Positions 25,695 through 34,446 of a stretch of DNA of 64,000 nt are shown here, one piece after another. The translations under genes and the position numbers were made by a program. Under the pieces are notes generated by a model, which was given only the letters and a program-made list of their open reading frames with translations, was not told where the DNA came from and did no database searches. The stretch comes from Verrucomicrobiota bacterium. Lineage in GTDB: Bacteria; Verrucomicrobiota; Verrucomicrobiia; Verrucomicrobiales; DEV007. The stretch spans positions 1 through 64,000 of the forward strand of contig JAGWVU010000014.1 of NCBI GenBank assembly GCA_018970725.1, in the 5' to 3' direction. Positions within the stretch are counted from its first letter, which is position 1; the number at the start of each line of letters is the position of its first letter.

Positions 25695-26330
25695 ATGGTT
25701 CGGATTCACTCCCACTGCGGCGGCTTCACCCAGACGAACGGATATGTGGTCTGTTCCGATTCCGGGGCCGTCGTCGCGATCGATGCCCCTTCCGGCATGG
25801 CCGCGTGGTTGGACGACTCCGGCCTGCAACCGCTTCGATTGCTGCTCACCCACGCCCATTTCGACCATGTGACCGACGCCGCGCGGGTCGGCGGGAGCCC
25901 GGGCTGCGCCATCGATGCCTTCACCCGGCCCGACCCGGAGCTGACGCTGGAGAACGCCTACGCCGGGATGGGGCTCCGGGTGGAACCCTACGATGTCGGG
26001 CAGGAGATCAGGGACGGCAGCGTGATCGAGGTGGGGGATTTGCGATTCACCTGCCTTCACGTTCCCGGGCACTCGCCCGACAGCCTCTGTTTCTATCTTC
26101 CGCCTCAGGGACCGGACCGGAAGCCGCTGCTCTTCGGCGGGGACGTCTTGTTTCAGGGGAGCATCGGCCGGACGGACTTTCCCCACGGGGATCACGACGC
26201 CCTCATCGCGGGCATCCGGGAGAAGCTCTACGCCCTGCCGGACGAAACCGTCGTCTACCCGGGGCACGGTCCCGAAACGACGATCGGTGAGGAGAAACGG
26301 CACAATCCCTACGTCAGGCCGCTGCCCTGA
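25695..26330 (+). CDS. MBL-fold metallo-hydrolase (glyoxalase II-like)
   Basis: A 211-aa metallo-beta-lactamase-fold enzyme. The metal-binding motif THAHFDHV matches HxHxDH. Further ligands are the histidine in VPGHSPDSLCF, the aspartate in FGGDVLFQGSIGRTDF and the C-terminal histidine in YPGHGPETT. The GRTDFP and GHGPETT segments are typical of the YcbL/GloB-like group, which hydrolyses thioesters. No signal peptide. The specific substrate is not known. Confidence 0.88.
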   Translation: MVRIHSHCGGFTQTNGYVVCSDSGAVVAIDAPSGMAAWLDDSGLQPLRLLLTHAHFDHVTDAARVGGSPGCAIDAFTRPDPELTLENAYAGMGLRVEPYDVGQEIRDGSVIEVGDLRFTCLHVPGHSPDSLCFYLPPQGPDRKPLLFGGDVLFQGSIGRTDFPHGDHDALIAGIREKLYALPDETVVYPGHGPETTIGEEKRHNPYVRPLP

Positions 26331-26888
26331 GCGCCGCTTTGGGCGGGAGGCGGCTTTCCGGGGCCAAGCAAGCCTCATCCCGCGCGACGGACTTTGCTCT
26401 CCTGACCTCCTCGTAAGTCGGACATGAGGTCCGACCCATGGAAATCAAGAACGGCCGGATCACAGGCCCGGATTACGGGAGGAAGTGAATGGCGAAGCGG
26501 CATGATGGTTCTCTTGTCGATGTTGCCGGCCCCCTCCGCCGGGGCACGGGATTTTCGGTGATAACGGATCCGGCGGTTTCACCACCGGCTACCCTCTTTG
26601 AGGCCCTCCGGAGACTGGAGTTTTGTCCTTGGGCGCGGATGAAACGGATTGCACGGATGAGGTTGGTGGATTGATTCCCGGACTGCTGAGACTCGTCTCA
26701 GCCTTCCTGACCGAAGCTTGCTGAGGGGCGCAAGCGTTGTCCCGGCGGGACGGAACCAACCATCATCCCTGCTTCACGGTGAGGTCGGGACACAGCTGTC
26801 CCGGCTGTGAGGTAATGCGCGAGCCCCACCCCATCGAGGACACAAATTCAGGGGGACGAGGTGGGTTTCCGGGGAAGCCGGATCGAGA
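26331..26888. other. Intergenic region rich in short hairpins
   Basis: A 558-bp gap between the MBL gene and ssb with no convincing gene; a 61-codon frame at 26489-26674 is not protein-like. Four perfect short inverted repeats are visible: 26417-26435 (7-bp stem), 26685-26702 (8-bp stem), 26739-26751 (5-bp stem) and 26786-26803 (7-bp stem). The last two share the CGGGAC/GTCCCG word. They may end the converging MBL and ssb transcripts or be a repeat cluster. Confidence 0.55.
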
Positions 26889-27431
26889 TTAGAACGGGAT
26901 ATCGTCGCCCTCGTCCGGAAGCGGGCCCGGGCTGTGGCTGGGGGCCGGGCGGGACGGAGCGGAGGAGTAGGAAGGGCCGGAATCGTAGTCGCCCCCGCGC
27001 GGAGCACCGCCGCCGCCGCCTCCACCGGAGTAGGATCGTCCGGAGGAGCCGCCGTAGCTTTCTCCGCCACCCCCACCGCCGCCTTCGCCTTCGTTGCGGC
27101 CGCCGAGAAATTGCATGCCGTCAGCGACCACGGAGAGCTTGCTGCGGTTCTGGCCGGTGGTCTTGTCCTGCCAACTCTCCAGTTGGAGGCGGCCTTCGAT
27201 GAACACGGGACGTCCTTTTTTGAGGTATTGACCGGCCAGTTCGGCGGTCTTGCCCCAGAGAGTCACATCGACGTAGGTGGTTTCCTCACGGCGTTCCCCA
27301 CCATCCGTGGCGGGGATGTAACGATTGATCGCCAAACCGATTTCGGTCACGGCGGTTCCCTTCGGCGTGTAACGCACTTCCGGGTCCCTCGTGAGATTCC
27401 CGATCAGCATCACTTTGTTCAACGAGGCCAT
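26889..27431 (-). CDS. ssb: Single-stranded DNA-binding protein
   Basis: A 180-aa SSB that coats single-stranded DNA and recruits replication and repair proteins. The OB-fold covers about residues 1-105 (MASLNKVMLIGNLTRDPEVR, TYVDVTLWGKTAE). A Gly/Ser-rich flexible linker follows. The acidic tip ends DEGDDIPF, the protein-docking peptide. It follows rpsF by 75 bp, as in many bacteria, but no rpsR follows. A promoter-like sequence sits directly before its start. Confidence 0.96.
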   Translation of the reverse strand: MASLNKVMLIGNLTRDPEVRYTPKGTAVTEIGLAINRYIPATDGGERREETTYVDVTLWGKTAELAGQYLKKGRPVFIEGRLQLESWQDKTTGQNRSKLSVVADGMQFLGGRNEGEGGGGGGGESYGGSSGRSYSGGGGGGGAPRGGDYDSGPSYSSAPSRPAPSHSPGPLPDEGDDIPF

Positions 27432-27436
27432 TCCCT

Positions 27437-27465
27437 AACCTACAGCCATTCGTGGCGGTTGGCTA
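27437..27465 (-). promoter_or_regulatory. Predicted near-leaderless promoter of ssb
   Basis: On the minus strand: TAGCCA (27465-27460), a 17-bp spacer and TAGGTT (27442-27437). The -10 element ends 5 nt before the ATG at 27431. It could give ssb its own transcript apart from rpsF. Confidence 0.45.
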
Positions 27466-27506
27466 CTTTTTTGTGGAAAGTGAGGATGCCCGTGAACCCG
27501 GACCGG

Positions 27507-27803
27507 TCACTCCGCGGTGCGCTGGTAGGACTGAAGGTAGATGTCCGGATTGATGCGGAGGCGGCTCCGGAGCTTGGCGATGGTGTCGGGCGCGGCCTTG
27601 AAGAAGTAGTTCACGTAGTAACCGGATTTCTTTTTCCGGGCGTTGTAGGCGAAGTCCCTTTTTCCGATCCGGTCGATCTTTTCCAGTTTGCCGCCTTCGT
27701 CTTCGATTTCGCGGCCCACCGCGTTGATTTTGTCGTCGATGCCTTCCTCTCCTTGGAGGTTGAGCACGATGATGGCTTCGTAGTCTCGTTTCTGCTCACT
27801 CAT
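27507..27803 (-). CDS. rpsF: Small ribosomal subunit protein bS6
   Basis: A 98-aa ribosomal protein that binds 16S rRNA with bS18 on the small-subunit platform. The sequence YEAIIVLNLQGEEGIDDKIN and the later KKKSGYYVNYFFKA fit bS6. The ATG overlaps the pth stop codon as ATGA (27803-27800), so translation is likely coupled to pth. The frame continues far upstream, but those residues are antisense or out-of-frame to pth and are not part of bS6. Confidence 0.95.
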   Translation of the reverse strand: MSEQKRDYEAIIVLNLQGEEGIDDKINAVGREIEDEGGKLEKIDRIGKRDFAYNARKKKSGYYVNYFFKAAPDTIAKLRSRLRINPDIYLQSYQRTAE

Positions 27804-28498
27804 GATCTTGTTTCTGGGTCTGGTTGGTTGGTTGAAGGTTCCGGGGAGGGGGGATTCACGGTCCGTGGCGGCTTCGGCTTGGGTTTGGGCGCGGTCTCCG
27901 GGTCCTGATTGAAGCGGTTCATGGCGACCGTCAGTCCGGAGGTGAGCACGCATCCTAGGGCGGCAACGGAATCCTGCAGCGTTTTTTCGAGGGTTTCCGC
28001 TTCGGTGCGCGAAAATTTCCCGAGGACAAAGTCGGCGAGATCGGCCTCGGAACGCTTGCCATCGATGCCGACCTTGAGCCGGGGGAAGCGGTCGGAGCCC
28101 AGGTCGGCAATTATCGATTTGATGCCGTTGTGTCCGCCCGCGCCGCCGCTGGGCCGGAGTTTGATCCGCCCGAGGGGCAGGGAGACGTCGTCGTGGATCG
28201 CGAGGATCTCCTCGGGAGCGATCTTGTGGAAGGCGGAGACCTTGGAAACGGAGCGGCCGCTGAGGTTCATGAAGGTCTGGGGCTTGATGAACCAGGCGTC
28301 GGCCACCTTGGCGATGCGACAGTCCCACCGTTTTTCGGTGGACCAGGTTTCACCAGCGGCGGCCACGAAGCGTTCCACGATCATGAAGCCGACGTTGTGG
28401 CGGGTATCGAGGTAGGATGGGCCGGGATTTCCGAGGCCCGCCACGAGCCGGATTCCGGCTGTGCCGTCCCCGCGAACATGCTGGCATTCCCCGCCCAC
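27800..28498 (-). CDS. pth: Peptidyl-tRNA hydrolase with extended C-terminus
   Basis: This 232-aa enzyme releases peptides from stalled peptidyl-tRNA. The catalytic histidine is H34 in DTRHNVGF; LVAGLGNPGPSY and PSGGAGGHNGIKSI are also characteristic. The family is normally about 190 residues. Here a Pro/Lys/Thr-rich tail of about 35 residues is added, reaching to the rpsF overlap. The only suitable start is a GTG at 28498, which adds about 15 residues before the core. It lies 8 nt after rplY. Confidence 0.94.
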   Translation of the reverse strand: MGGECQHVRGDGTAGIRLVAGLGNPGPSYLDTRHNVGFMIVERFVAAAGETWSTEKRWDCRIAKVADAWFIKPQTFMNLSGRSVSKVSAFHKIAPEEILAIHDDVSLPLGRIKLRPSGGAGGHNGIKSIIADLGSDRFPRLKVGIDGKRSEADLADFVLGKFSRTEAETLEKTLQDSVAALGCVLTSGLTVAMNRFNQDPETAPKPKPKPPRTVNPPSPEPSTNQPDPETRS

Positions 28499-28506
28499 GG
28501 CGCGGA

Positions 28507-29097
28507 TCAGGCGGCTCCGCCTTGCTTGGTCGTGCGGGTCTCGGCGATCAAGGCGATGACGACCTTGGACCCGGTGGTGGGAGACACGCCTTGGGGGAAC
28601 TTGACCTCGCCGACGTGGAGCGCCTGGCCCATGGCGAGTTCGGTGACATCGAAGGTAAGGCTTTCGGGAAGATCCTTGGGGAGGCAGCGCACCTCCAGTT
28701 GGTGGACCTGATGGTCGAGCAGACCGCCTTGTTTCACGCCGACCGGTTCACCGGAAAGATGCACGGGGACGGTGGCCTTGATTTCCTCGTCTTCGCGGAC
28801 CGCTTGGAAATCGATGTGGGTGATGGCGCGGGAAAGGGTGTTGTGTTGCACCGCCTGGATCAGGACCAGTTTGTTTTTGTCCTTGGCACCTTCCACGACC
28901 AAATCCACCAACACGTTCTCGCTGGAAGCATGGGCGAGAAGATCGGTGATTTCCTTGGCGTTGACCTGCACCGGGTAGTTCCGTTGGCCGCCGCCGTAGA
29001 TGACGCCGGGGACGATGCCTTGGCGGCGCAGCTTTTTCACGGTCGCGGTGCCGGTGCCTTCGCGAACTTCCGCTTTGAGCTTGAAATGGGTGGACAT
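28507..29097 (-). CDS. rplY: Large ribosomal subunit protein bL25 (CTC form)
   Basis: A 196-aa protein that binds 5S rRNA. The N-terminal L25 domain (KLRRQGIVPGVIYGG) is followed by the TL5/CTC C-terminal beta domain (VRCLPKDLPESLTFDVTELAMGQ, shown in part). The length is that of the two-domain stress-associated CTC form. It lies between prs (76-nt gap) and pth (8-nt gap), the familiar prs-ctc-pth order. Confidence 0.95.
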   Translation of the reverse strand: MSTHFKLKAEVREGTGTATVKKLRRQGIVPGVIYGGGQRNYPVQVNAKEITDLLAHASSENVLVDLVVEGAKDKNKLVLIQAVQHNTLSRAITHIDFQAVREDEEIKATVPVHLSGEPVGVKQGGLLDHQVHQLEVRCLPKDLPESLTFDVTELAMGQALHVGEVKFPQGVSPTTGSKVVIALIAETRTTKQGGAA

Positions 29098-29173
29098 GGA
29101 GCCTTGCTGGTAAACGGTGGGTGGTCAGGGAACGGAGCGGCCTGCGCCTGCCTCCGCGAAAAGGGCGGGCAGA

Positions 29174-30136
29174 TTAGGCCGGGCCTCCGGAAATGTCAAA
29201 AAGAGAAGTCACGGATTGATTGCCGGCGATGCGGTTGATGGCTTCTGCCAGCAATTCGTCGATTCCGAGCGGGGTGACTTTCCTGCCGACGGCTTGGGGC
29301 GTGCTGTCCGTGCAGATGAGTTCCTTGACGACGGATTTGGCCAGCCGTTCCCGGCCCAATTTGCCGAGGACGGCGTGGGAAACCACCGCGCGGATTTCCC
29401 TGGCCCCGTGGGAACGGAGCAACTGGGCGGCCTGATCGATGGTCCCGAAAGTTTCCGTGAGGTCGTCCACGATGAGGACGTTGCGGTCCTTGACATCCCC
29501 GATCAATTCGACGGCTTCGACCTCGGTGGCGCTGACCCGGCGTTTCCCGACGATGGCCATGGGGATTTCCAAGGCGCGGGAGTAGGCGTGGGTCATCTTG
29601 AGGTTGCCCACGTCCGGGGAGACGACGACCCACTGGTCCTTGCCGAGGCTTTGTTTGCGGAGGTGTTTGAGGACCACCGGCATGGCGTAGAGATGATCGA
29701 CCGGGATATCGAAGAACCCCTGGATCTGGCCGGCATGGAGGTCCATGGTGAGCACCCGTTGAATCCCCGAGGCGACGAGCAGGTTGGCCACCAGTTTGGC
29801 GGTGATCGGCACCCGGGGCTGGTCCTTCCGGTCCTGCCGGGCGTATCCGAAGAAGGGAATCACCGCGGTGATCCGTTCCGCGCTGGCCCGCCGGGCGGCG
29901 TCCACCATGATGAAGAGTTCCATCAGGTGGTGGTTCGTCGGAGGACTGGTGGGTTGGACGATGTAGACGTCGCACCCCCGGATGTTCTCGTTGATCTTCA
30001 CGAAGGTTTCCCCGTCCGGAAAGGTCGTGACGAGGACGTCGCTGCGTGGAGTGCCGAGGCGGGCACAGATGCGGTCGCAGAGGTCCGGGTGAGCGGAACC
30101 GCTGAGGATTCGTAGGTTTGAGGGATTCGCTTCCAT
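29174..30136 (-). CDS. prs: Ribose-phosphate pyrophosphokinase
   Basis: A 320-aa enzyme that makes PRPP from ribose 5-phosphate and ATP for nucleotide, histidine and NAD synthesis. Visible motifs are FPDGETFVKI, the flexible-loop FGYARQDRKD, MDLHAGQIQGFF and the PRPP-binding loop VLIVDDLTETFGTI. The last differs from the common DDMIDTAGT form. The start at 30136 is chosen because upstream residues do not match the family. It leads prs-rplY-pth-rpsF-ssb. Confidence 0.94.
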   Translation of the reverse strand: MEANPSNLRILSGSAHPDLCDRICARLGTPRSDVLVTTFPDGETFVKINENIRGCDVYIVQPTSPPTNHHLMELFIMVDAARRASAERITAVIPFFGYARQDRKDQPRVPITAKLVANLLVASGIQRVLTMDLHAGQIQGFFDIPVDHLYAMPVVLKHLRKQSLGKDQWVVVSPDVGNLKMTHAYSRALEIPMAIVGKRRVSATEVEAVELIGDVKDRNVLIVDDLTETFGTIDQAAQLLRSHGAREIRAVVSHAVLGKLGRERLAKSVVKELICTDSTPQAVGRKVTPLGIDELLAEAINRIAGNQSVTSLFDISGGPA

Positions 30137-30225
30137 CCAGGGGCGCGGTCCGATGGCGGGCCGGAGGAGGATGAAAGAAGGGAGATTGCCGGTCTCTGCA
30201 ACGGATTTCGTGGATTCTCCCAAAG

Positions 30226-30254
30226 TTGCGGTCTGTCCGGCGCTGTGGTAGAGG
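30226..30254 (+). promoter_or_regulatory. Predicted leaderless promoter of the GH71/99-like gene
   Basis: TTGCGG (30226-30231), a 17-bp spacer and TAGAGG (30249-30254). The -10 element ends 5 nt before the ATG at 30260, so transcription should begin at or next to the start codon. Confidence 0.5.
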
Positions 30255-30259
30255 CCTCC

Positions 30260-31576
30260 ATGTTCCCGTTCCGCCTTGGTCGCGAGATCTGCTGGATGGC
30301 GTTGGGCCTGACCGTCGCGCCAATGGTCCGGGCGGATCCGGTATCGCGGGAGGCGGCTTACGAAGGGCTCGCCCCGGCCCGGGTTGCCGGGAGTGGTCCG
30401 GTGCCGGAAGGGATCGCGGGGAGGGTGCTTTGCGGCTACCAGGGGTGGTTCCGCGCGGAGGGGGACGGCAGCGGTCTGGGGTTCACCCACTACCAGCGGG
30501 CGGGAAAATTCGAGCCGGGGTTTTGCGCGATTGATCTCTGGCCGGACTTGTCCGGGTTCGATCCCGGGGAATGCTACGCGACCCCGTTTGTTTTTCCCGA
30601 CGGCCGTCCCGCGCCGGTCTTCAGTTCCCTGCACCCGAAGACGGTGGACCGGCATTACCGGTGGATGCGGGAGCATGGGATCGATGGCACCTTCGTGCAG
30701 CGTTTTGCGGTTCACGGGGCCCAGATCCATGGCGATCACGCGGCCCTGGCGGCGGACAACCGCAAGCTGGCGTTGTGCCGGGATGCCGCGAATGCCCATG
30801 GGCGTTGCTGGGCCTTGATGTATGATCTCAGCGGGTTGGCCGCGGCGGATTTCGAGCGATTGGCGGCGGATTGGAAGGAGTTGCGCGCCCGGATGGAACT
30901 GGGGACGGACCCGAAGGACCGGGCGTATTTGCGGTATCGCGGCAAGCCGTTGGTGGCCGTGTGGGGAATCGGCTTCAACGACGGCCGGTCCTACGGGCTG
31001 GAAAATTGCGAATGGTTCCTGCGCTTTCTCAAGCACAATCCGGAATGGGGTGGTGTCAGTCTGATGGTCGGGGTGCCCTACGGTTGGCGGACCCTTGACC
31101 GGGATTGCGCCCCCGATCCGCGTTTGCACGAGGTGCTGAAGCTGGCGGATGTCATCAGTCCGTGGTCGGTGGGCCGCTACCGGAACCGGGAGGAAGTCGG
31201 GGCCATTGCGGCGGCTACCCTGCGTCAGGATCTGGCCTGGTGCGGGGAGCGCGGGATTTCCTATCTGCCGGTGGTTTTCCCCGGATTCAGCTGGCACAAT
31301 TTGCGGGCCGGGGAAGCGCCGCTCAATGCCATTCCGCGCGAGGGCGGTCGGTTTCTTTGGAAGCAGTTCACCACGATCAAGGGAGCGGGGGCCGTGGGGG
31401 CGTATGTGGCCATGTTCGACGAGATCGACGAGGCGACGGCCATCATTCCGTGCCGCAACGCGCCGCCGGCGGGGGCCTCGCCGTTTGTCAGTTATGAAGG
31501 AGTGTCAGGAGATCATTACCTCTGGCTTTGCGGCGAGGGGGGACGTTTGCTTCGTGAGGAGCTGCCGTCGCGTTGA
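30260..31576 (+). CDS. Secreted glycoside hydrolase family 71/99-like protein
   Basis: A 438-aa exported protein with a signal peptide (MFPFRLGREICWMALGLTVAPMVRA). The body resembles GH71/GH99-like TIM-barrel proteins of Bacteroidetes and Verrucomicrobia. It shows LCGYQGWFRAEGDGS, the HPKTVDRHYRWMREHGIDG stretch, GKPLVAVWGIGF and MFDEIDEATAI near the C-terminus, where carboxylates fit a GH99-type active site. The substrate cannot be told; GH99 members act on alpha-mannans. The 3' end overlaps the sulfatase-esterase gene, suggesting joint action on one glycan. Confidence 0.82.
   Translation: MFPFRLGREICWMALGLTVAPMVRADPVSREAAYEGLAPARVAGSGPVPEGIAGRVLCGYQGWFRAEGDGSGLGFTHYQRAGKFEPGFCAIDLWPDLSGFDPGECYATPFVFPDGRPAPVFSSLHPKTVDRHYRWMREHGIDGTFVQRFAVHGAQIHGDHAALAADNRKLALCRDAANAHGRCWALMYDLSGLAAADFERLAADWKELRARMELGTDPKDRAYLRYRGKPLVAVWGIGFNDGRSYGLENCEWFLRFLKHNPEWGGVSLMVGVPYGWRTLDRDCAPDPRLHEVLKLADVISPWSVGRYRNREEVGAIAAATLRQDLAWCGERGISYLPVVFPGFSWHNLRAGEAPLNAIPREGGRFLWKQFTTIKGAGAVGAYVAMFDEIDEATAIIPCRNAPPAGASPFVSYEGVSGDHYLWLCGEGGRLLREELPSR
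31535..31543 (+). promoter_or_regulatory. Ribosome-binding site deciding a GTG start
   Basis: GAGGGGGGA, 10 nt before the GTG at 31554. It lies within the end of the upstream gene and supports this GTG over an ATG at 31494 that has no such site. Confidence 0.55.
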
Positions 31577-34430
31577 ACGCGTTCCGCAGGCCGTGGCCCT
31601 CTGTTGGTGGCTGTGGATGGTGGTCGCGGCCGCCGGGGCGCGCCCCAACATCCTCTGGATCACGGTGGAGGACATGAGCCCGAACCTCGGTTGTTACGGG
31701 GATGCGTTCGCACGCACGCCGCACCTCGATCGTTTCGCCGGGGAGAGTGTCCGGTATACCCGCGCGTTCGCGGCCTCCCCGGTCTGTTCTCCATCCCGTT
31801 CCTGCCTCATCACCGGACGCTACCCAGTGGCCACCGGAACCCATCAGATGCGGTCCGCGTTTCCGCTCCCGCCCGGGGTCCACGGTTTCCCCTTCCATCT
31901 CCGGCAGGCCGGGTATTTCACCGTCAACCGGGGAAAGACGGATTACAACACGGCCGATGAGGAACGGCTGATCTCGGAGTCCTGGGACAAATCGGCGGAG
32001 TCGGCTCATTGGCGCGATCCACGCCGTCTTCCCGGTCAGCCGTTCTTTGCCGTCTTCAACGACATGACGACGCATCAGTCGCGCACCACGGTCTGGTCCC
32101 GGGAGGCCTTCTTGGCGCAGGTCCAGACCAAGCTGACCTCCGCAGAGATCCACGATCCCGCGCTGGCGGAGGTTCCTCCCTACTACCCTGACACACCAGT
32201 TGTCCGGCGCACTCTGGCGCGGTATGCGGATTGTGTCACCCTCATGGATCGGAACGTCGGCCGCATCCTTGGGGAATTGGAGTCGGACGGTCTGGCGGAG
32301 GACACCATCGTTTTCTTCTTCTCCGATCACGGGGCCGGGCTCCCGCGGCACAAGCGGATGCTTCAGGATTCCGGGATGCAAGTCCCCTTGCTGGTGCGGT
32401 TTCCCCCCAAATACCGGCACCTCGCTCCGGCCCAGCCGGGAACGGCGACGGATCGTTTGGTGAGCTTCGTGGACTTCGCGCCCACGGTATTCAATCTGGC
32501 GGGCATCGCCCTGCCCGACGGGTTCCAAGGCAGACCGTTCGCCGGGGCGGAACCTGCCGCGCCCCGGGAATACGTTTACGGCAGCCGGGACCGGGTCGAT
32601 GAGGCCTTCGACATGATGCGCAGCCTCCGGGACGGAAGCCATCTCTACATCCGCCATTACCAGCCGCTGACCAGTTGCAACCAGCCCGAGGCCTACTCCG
32701 ACCTCTCGGAAATCCGCCGGGAGATTTCCACCATGGCCATGCAACGACCAGAAGCGATGACCCCAGCCCAGTTGGATTATGCGGGGCCACGAAAACCGGT
32801 GGAAGCGTTTTTTGACGTCGCTGCGGATCCGCACCAGGTCCGGAATCTCCTCGACCACCCGCTTTCGCCCGGGGACGCCGCGGCTTTGGAACGTTTCCGG
32901 CGGGAGTTCCGGAAGATGCGGTTGGAGATTGGCGATCGCGGGGCGATGACGGAGGACTCCCTCTGGCGGTTGGCCGATGCGGGGCAGCCCCCGGACGAGT
33001 CGGTTTTGGCCGGGGCGTGGAAGGCCGCCGATCAGGTGGGGTTCGGAACGCCCGCGGTTTTGTTGGCGGAGTTGACCGCGGAAGAGACGGAGCGGCGGTA
33101 TTGGGCGTTGCAGGCCTTGCGCGCGGCGGGCCCCGTGGATTCCTCGCGCCTCGTCCCCCTGATGTCGGACCCCGCGCTGCCGGTGCGGTTCGAGGCGGCG
33201 GGATGGCTGGCCGGGGCCCCGGACCACCGGGATAGGGCGTTGGAAGTGCTCATCCGGGGCTTGGAGGAGCCGGGCTGGTGGAACGCACTGCACGCCTGCC
33301 GGGTCATCGAACTTCTCGGAAACCGGGCCGAGCGCGCGCTTCCGGCGATGCGCGCCCTGTATCTGCGGACGCGTTGGCAGGAGAGCGATGCCGATTTGTT
33401 TCTGGCGTTCTCCTCCGGGGCTTGGTTGGGTGCGATGGGGGAGAAAGTGGCGCCGTGGGATTTCGGGCCTGAAGCCAGTGTCTTCAAGGGGAAGCCGCTT
33501 CCGCCGCTCCGGCCGGGGCGTGACTTGGGGGAGTGGGCGTTGCGCCGGGAAGAATTGCGGCGGGATTGGGAAGGTATTTTGGGGCCGGTTCCGAAAACCG
33601 CGGACGCATTGGAGGTGGAGATCCTCGGGGAGGAACGGTTGCCGGGGTTTCGCCGTCAGCACCTCCGTTACCGGATCGACGCCTCGACCCGGGCCGATGG
33701 CTACCTGCTGCTTCCGCATGGGGCGGGGGAGAAGAGACCGGGCGTGGTGGTCTTTCATCCGACCTCGAAGGATCACGCCAAGGGAGTCGCGGGCCTGGCG
33801 GATCCGCTGGTTCTGGAGGCCATGCACGGGGTGCATCTGGCGGAACTCGGGTATGTGGTGCTCTGTCCCCGCAATTATCTTTTCAACGAGGGAGCGGACT
33901 TCGCGGCGCACACGGCGGAGGTGTTGCGGCGTTGGCCTACGGGCATGGCCCGGATGTTGTGGGATGGGATCCGGGCGCTCGATGTCCTCGAGTCGAGACC
34001 GGAGGTGGATCCGGGCCGGTTGGGAGCCGCCGGCCATTCCCTTGGAGCCAAGGAGGCGCTTTACCTCGCGGCATTCGACGAACGCGTCCGGGGAACGGTT
34101 TTCAGCGAAGGCGGGATCGGGTTGGCCATGAGCAACTGGGACGCCCCGTGGTATCTCGGGCCCCGGGTGCGGCAGGCCGGGTTTGCGCACGATCACCATG
34201 AACTCCTCGCGATGATCGCGCCCCGCGCCGTTCTAGTGCTGGCGGGGGACAGCGCGGACACGGACGAGAGCCGGTTGTATCTGGAGACGGTCCGGCCGGT
34301 TTATGCCTTCCACCAGGCCGGGGCCGCCCTCCAGTTCCACAACCATCGCCAGGGGCACCCTTATGGAGCCGCCGGGCGCGAGCGTAGGAAGCATTTTTTC
34401 GAGGCGCTTTGGGGAACGAAAGGGGAATGA
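31554..34430 (+). CDS. Sulfatase-HEAT-esterase fusion protein
   Basis: A 958-aa exported protein. The GTG start gives a good signal peptide (MRSCRRVERVPQ, hydrophobic AVALCWWLWMVV, then AAAGA). The sulfatase domain begins RPNILWITVEDMSPN; CSPSR at residues 78-82 is the site for formylglycine formation, with metal ligands in EDM and FSDHGAG. A HEAT-like helical region follows (about 465-630). The C-terminal third is an alpha/beta hydrolase of the dienelactone hydrolase/acetyl-xylan-esterase type, with GHSLGAKE (nucleophile S829) and GHPYG (H935). It probably removes sulfate and ester groups from one polysaccharide. It overlaps the GH71/99-like gene by 23 nt. Confidence 0.87.
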   Translation: MRSCRRVERVPQAVALCWWLWMVVAAAGARPNILWITVEDMSPNLGCYGDAFARTPHLDRFAGESVRYTRAFAASPVCSPSRSCLITGRYPVATGTHQMRSAFPLPPGVHGFPFHLRQAGYFTVNRGKTDYNTADEERLISESWDKSAESAHWRDPRRLPGQPFFAVFNDMTTHQSRTTVWSREAFLAQVQTKLTSAEIHDPALAEVPPYYPDTPVVRRTLARYADCVTLMDRNVGRILGELESDGLAEDTIVFFFSDHGAGLPRHKRMLQDSGMQVPLLVRFPPKYRHLAPAQPGTATDRLVSFVDFAPTVFNLAGIALPDGFQGRPFAGAEPAAPREYVYGSRDRVDEAFDMMRSLRDGSHLYIRHYQPLTSCNQPEAYSDLSEIRREISTMAMQRPEAMTPAQLDYAGPRKPVEAFFDVAADPHQVRNLLDHPLSPGDAAALERFRREFRKMRLEIGDRGAMTEDSLWRLADAGQPPDESVLAGAWKAADQVGFGTPAVLLAELTAEETERRYWALQALRAAGPVDSSRLVPLMSDPALPVRFEAAGWLAGAPDHRDRALEVLIRGLEEPGWWNALHACRVIELLGNRAERALPAMRALYLRTRWQESDADLFLAFSSGAWLGAMGEKVAPWDFGPEASVFKGKPLPPLRPGRDLGEWALRREELRRDWEGILGPVPKTADALEVEILGEERLPGFRRQHLRYRIDASTRADGYLLLPHGAGEKRPGVVVFHPTSKDHAKGVAGLADPLVLEAMHGVHLAELGYVVLCPRNYLFNEGADFAAHTAEVLRRWPTGMARMLWDGIRALDVLESRPEVDPGRLGAAGHSLGAKEALYLAAFDERVRGTVFSEGGIGLAMSNWDAPWYLGPRVRQAGFAHDHHELLAMIAPRAVLVLAGDSADTDESRLYLETVRPVYAFHQAGAALQFHNHRQGHPYGAAGRERRKHFFEALWGTKGE

Positions 34431-34446
34431 ACGCCCGGGGCGCCGC

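Noticed and set aside
26489-26674. 61-codon frame in the ssb-MBL gap
   Set aside because: Its composition is not protein-like; it has no family or promoter and lies in a hairpin-rich gap.
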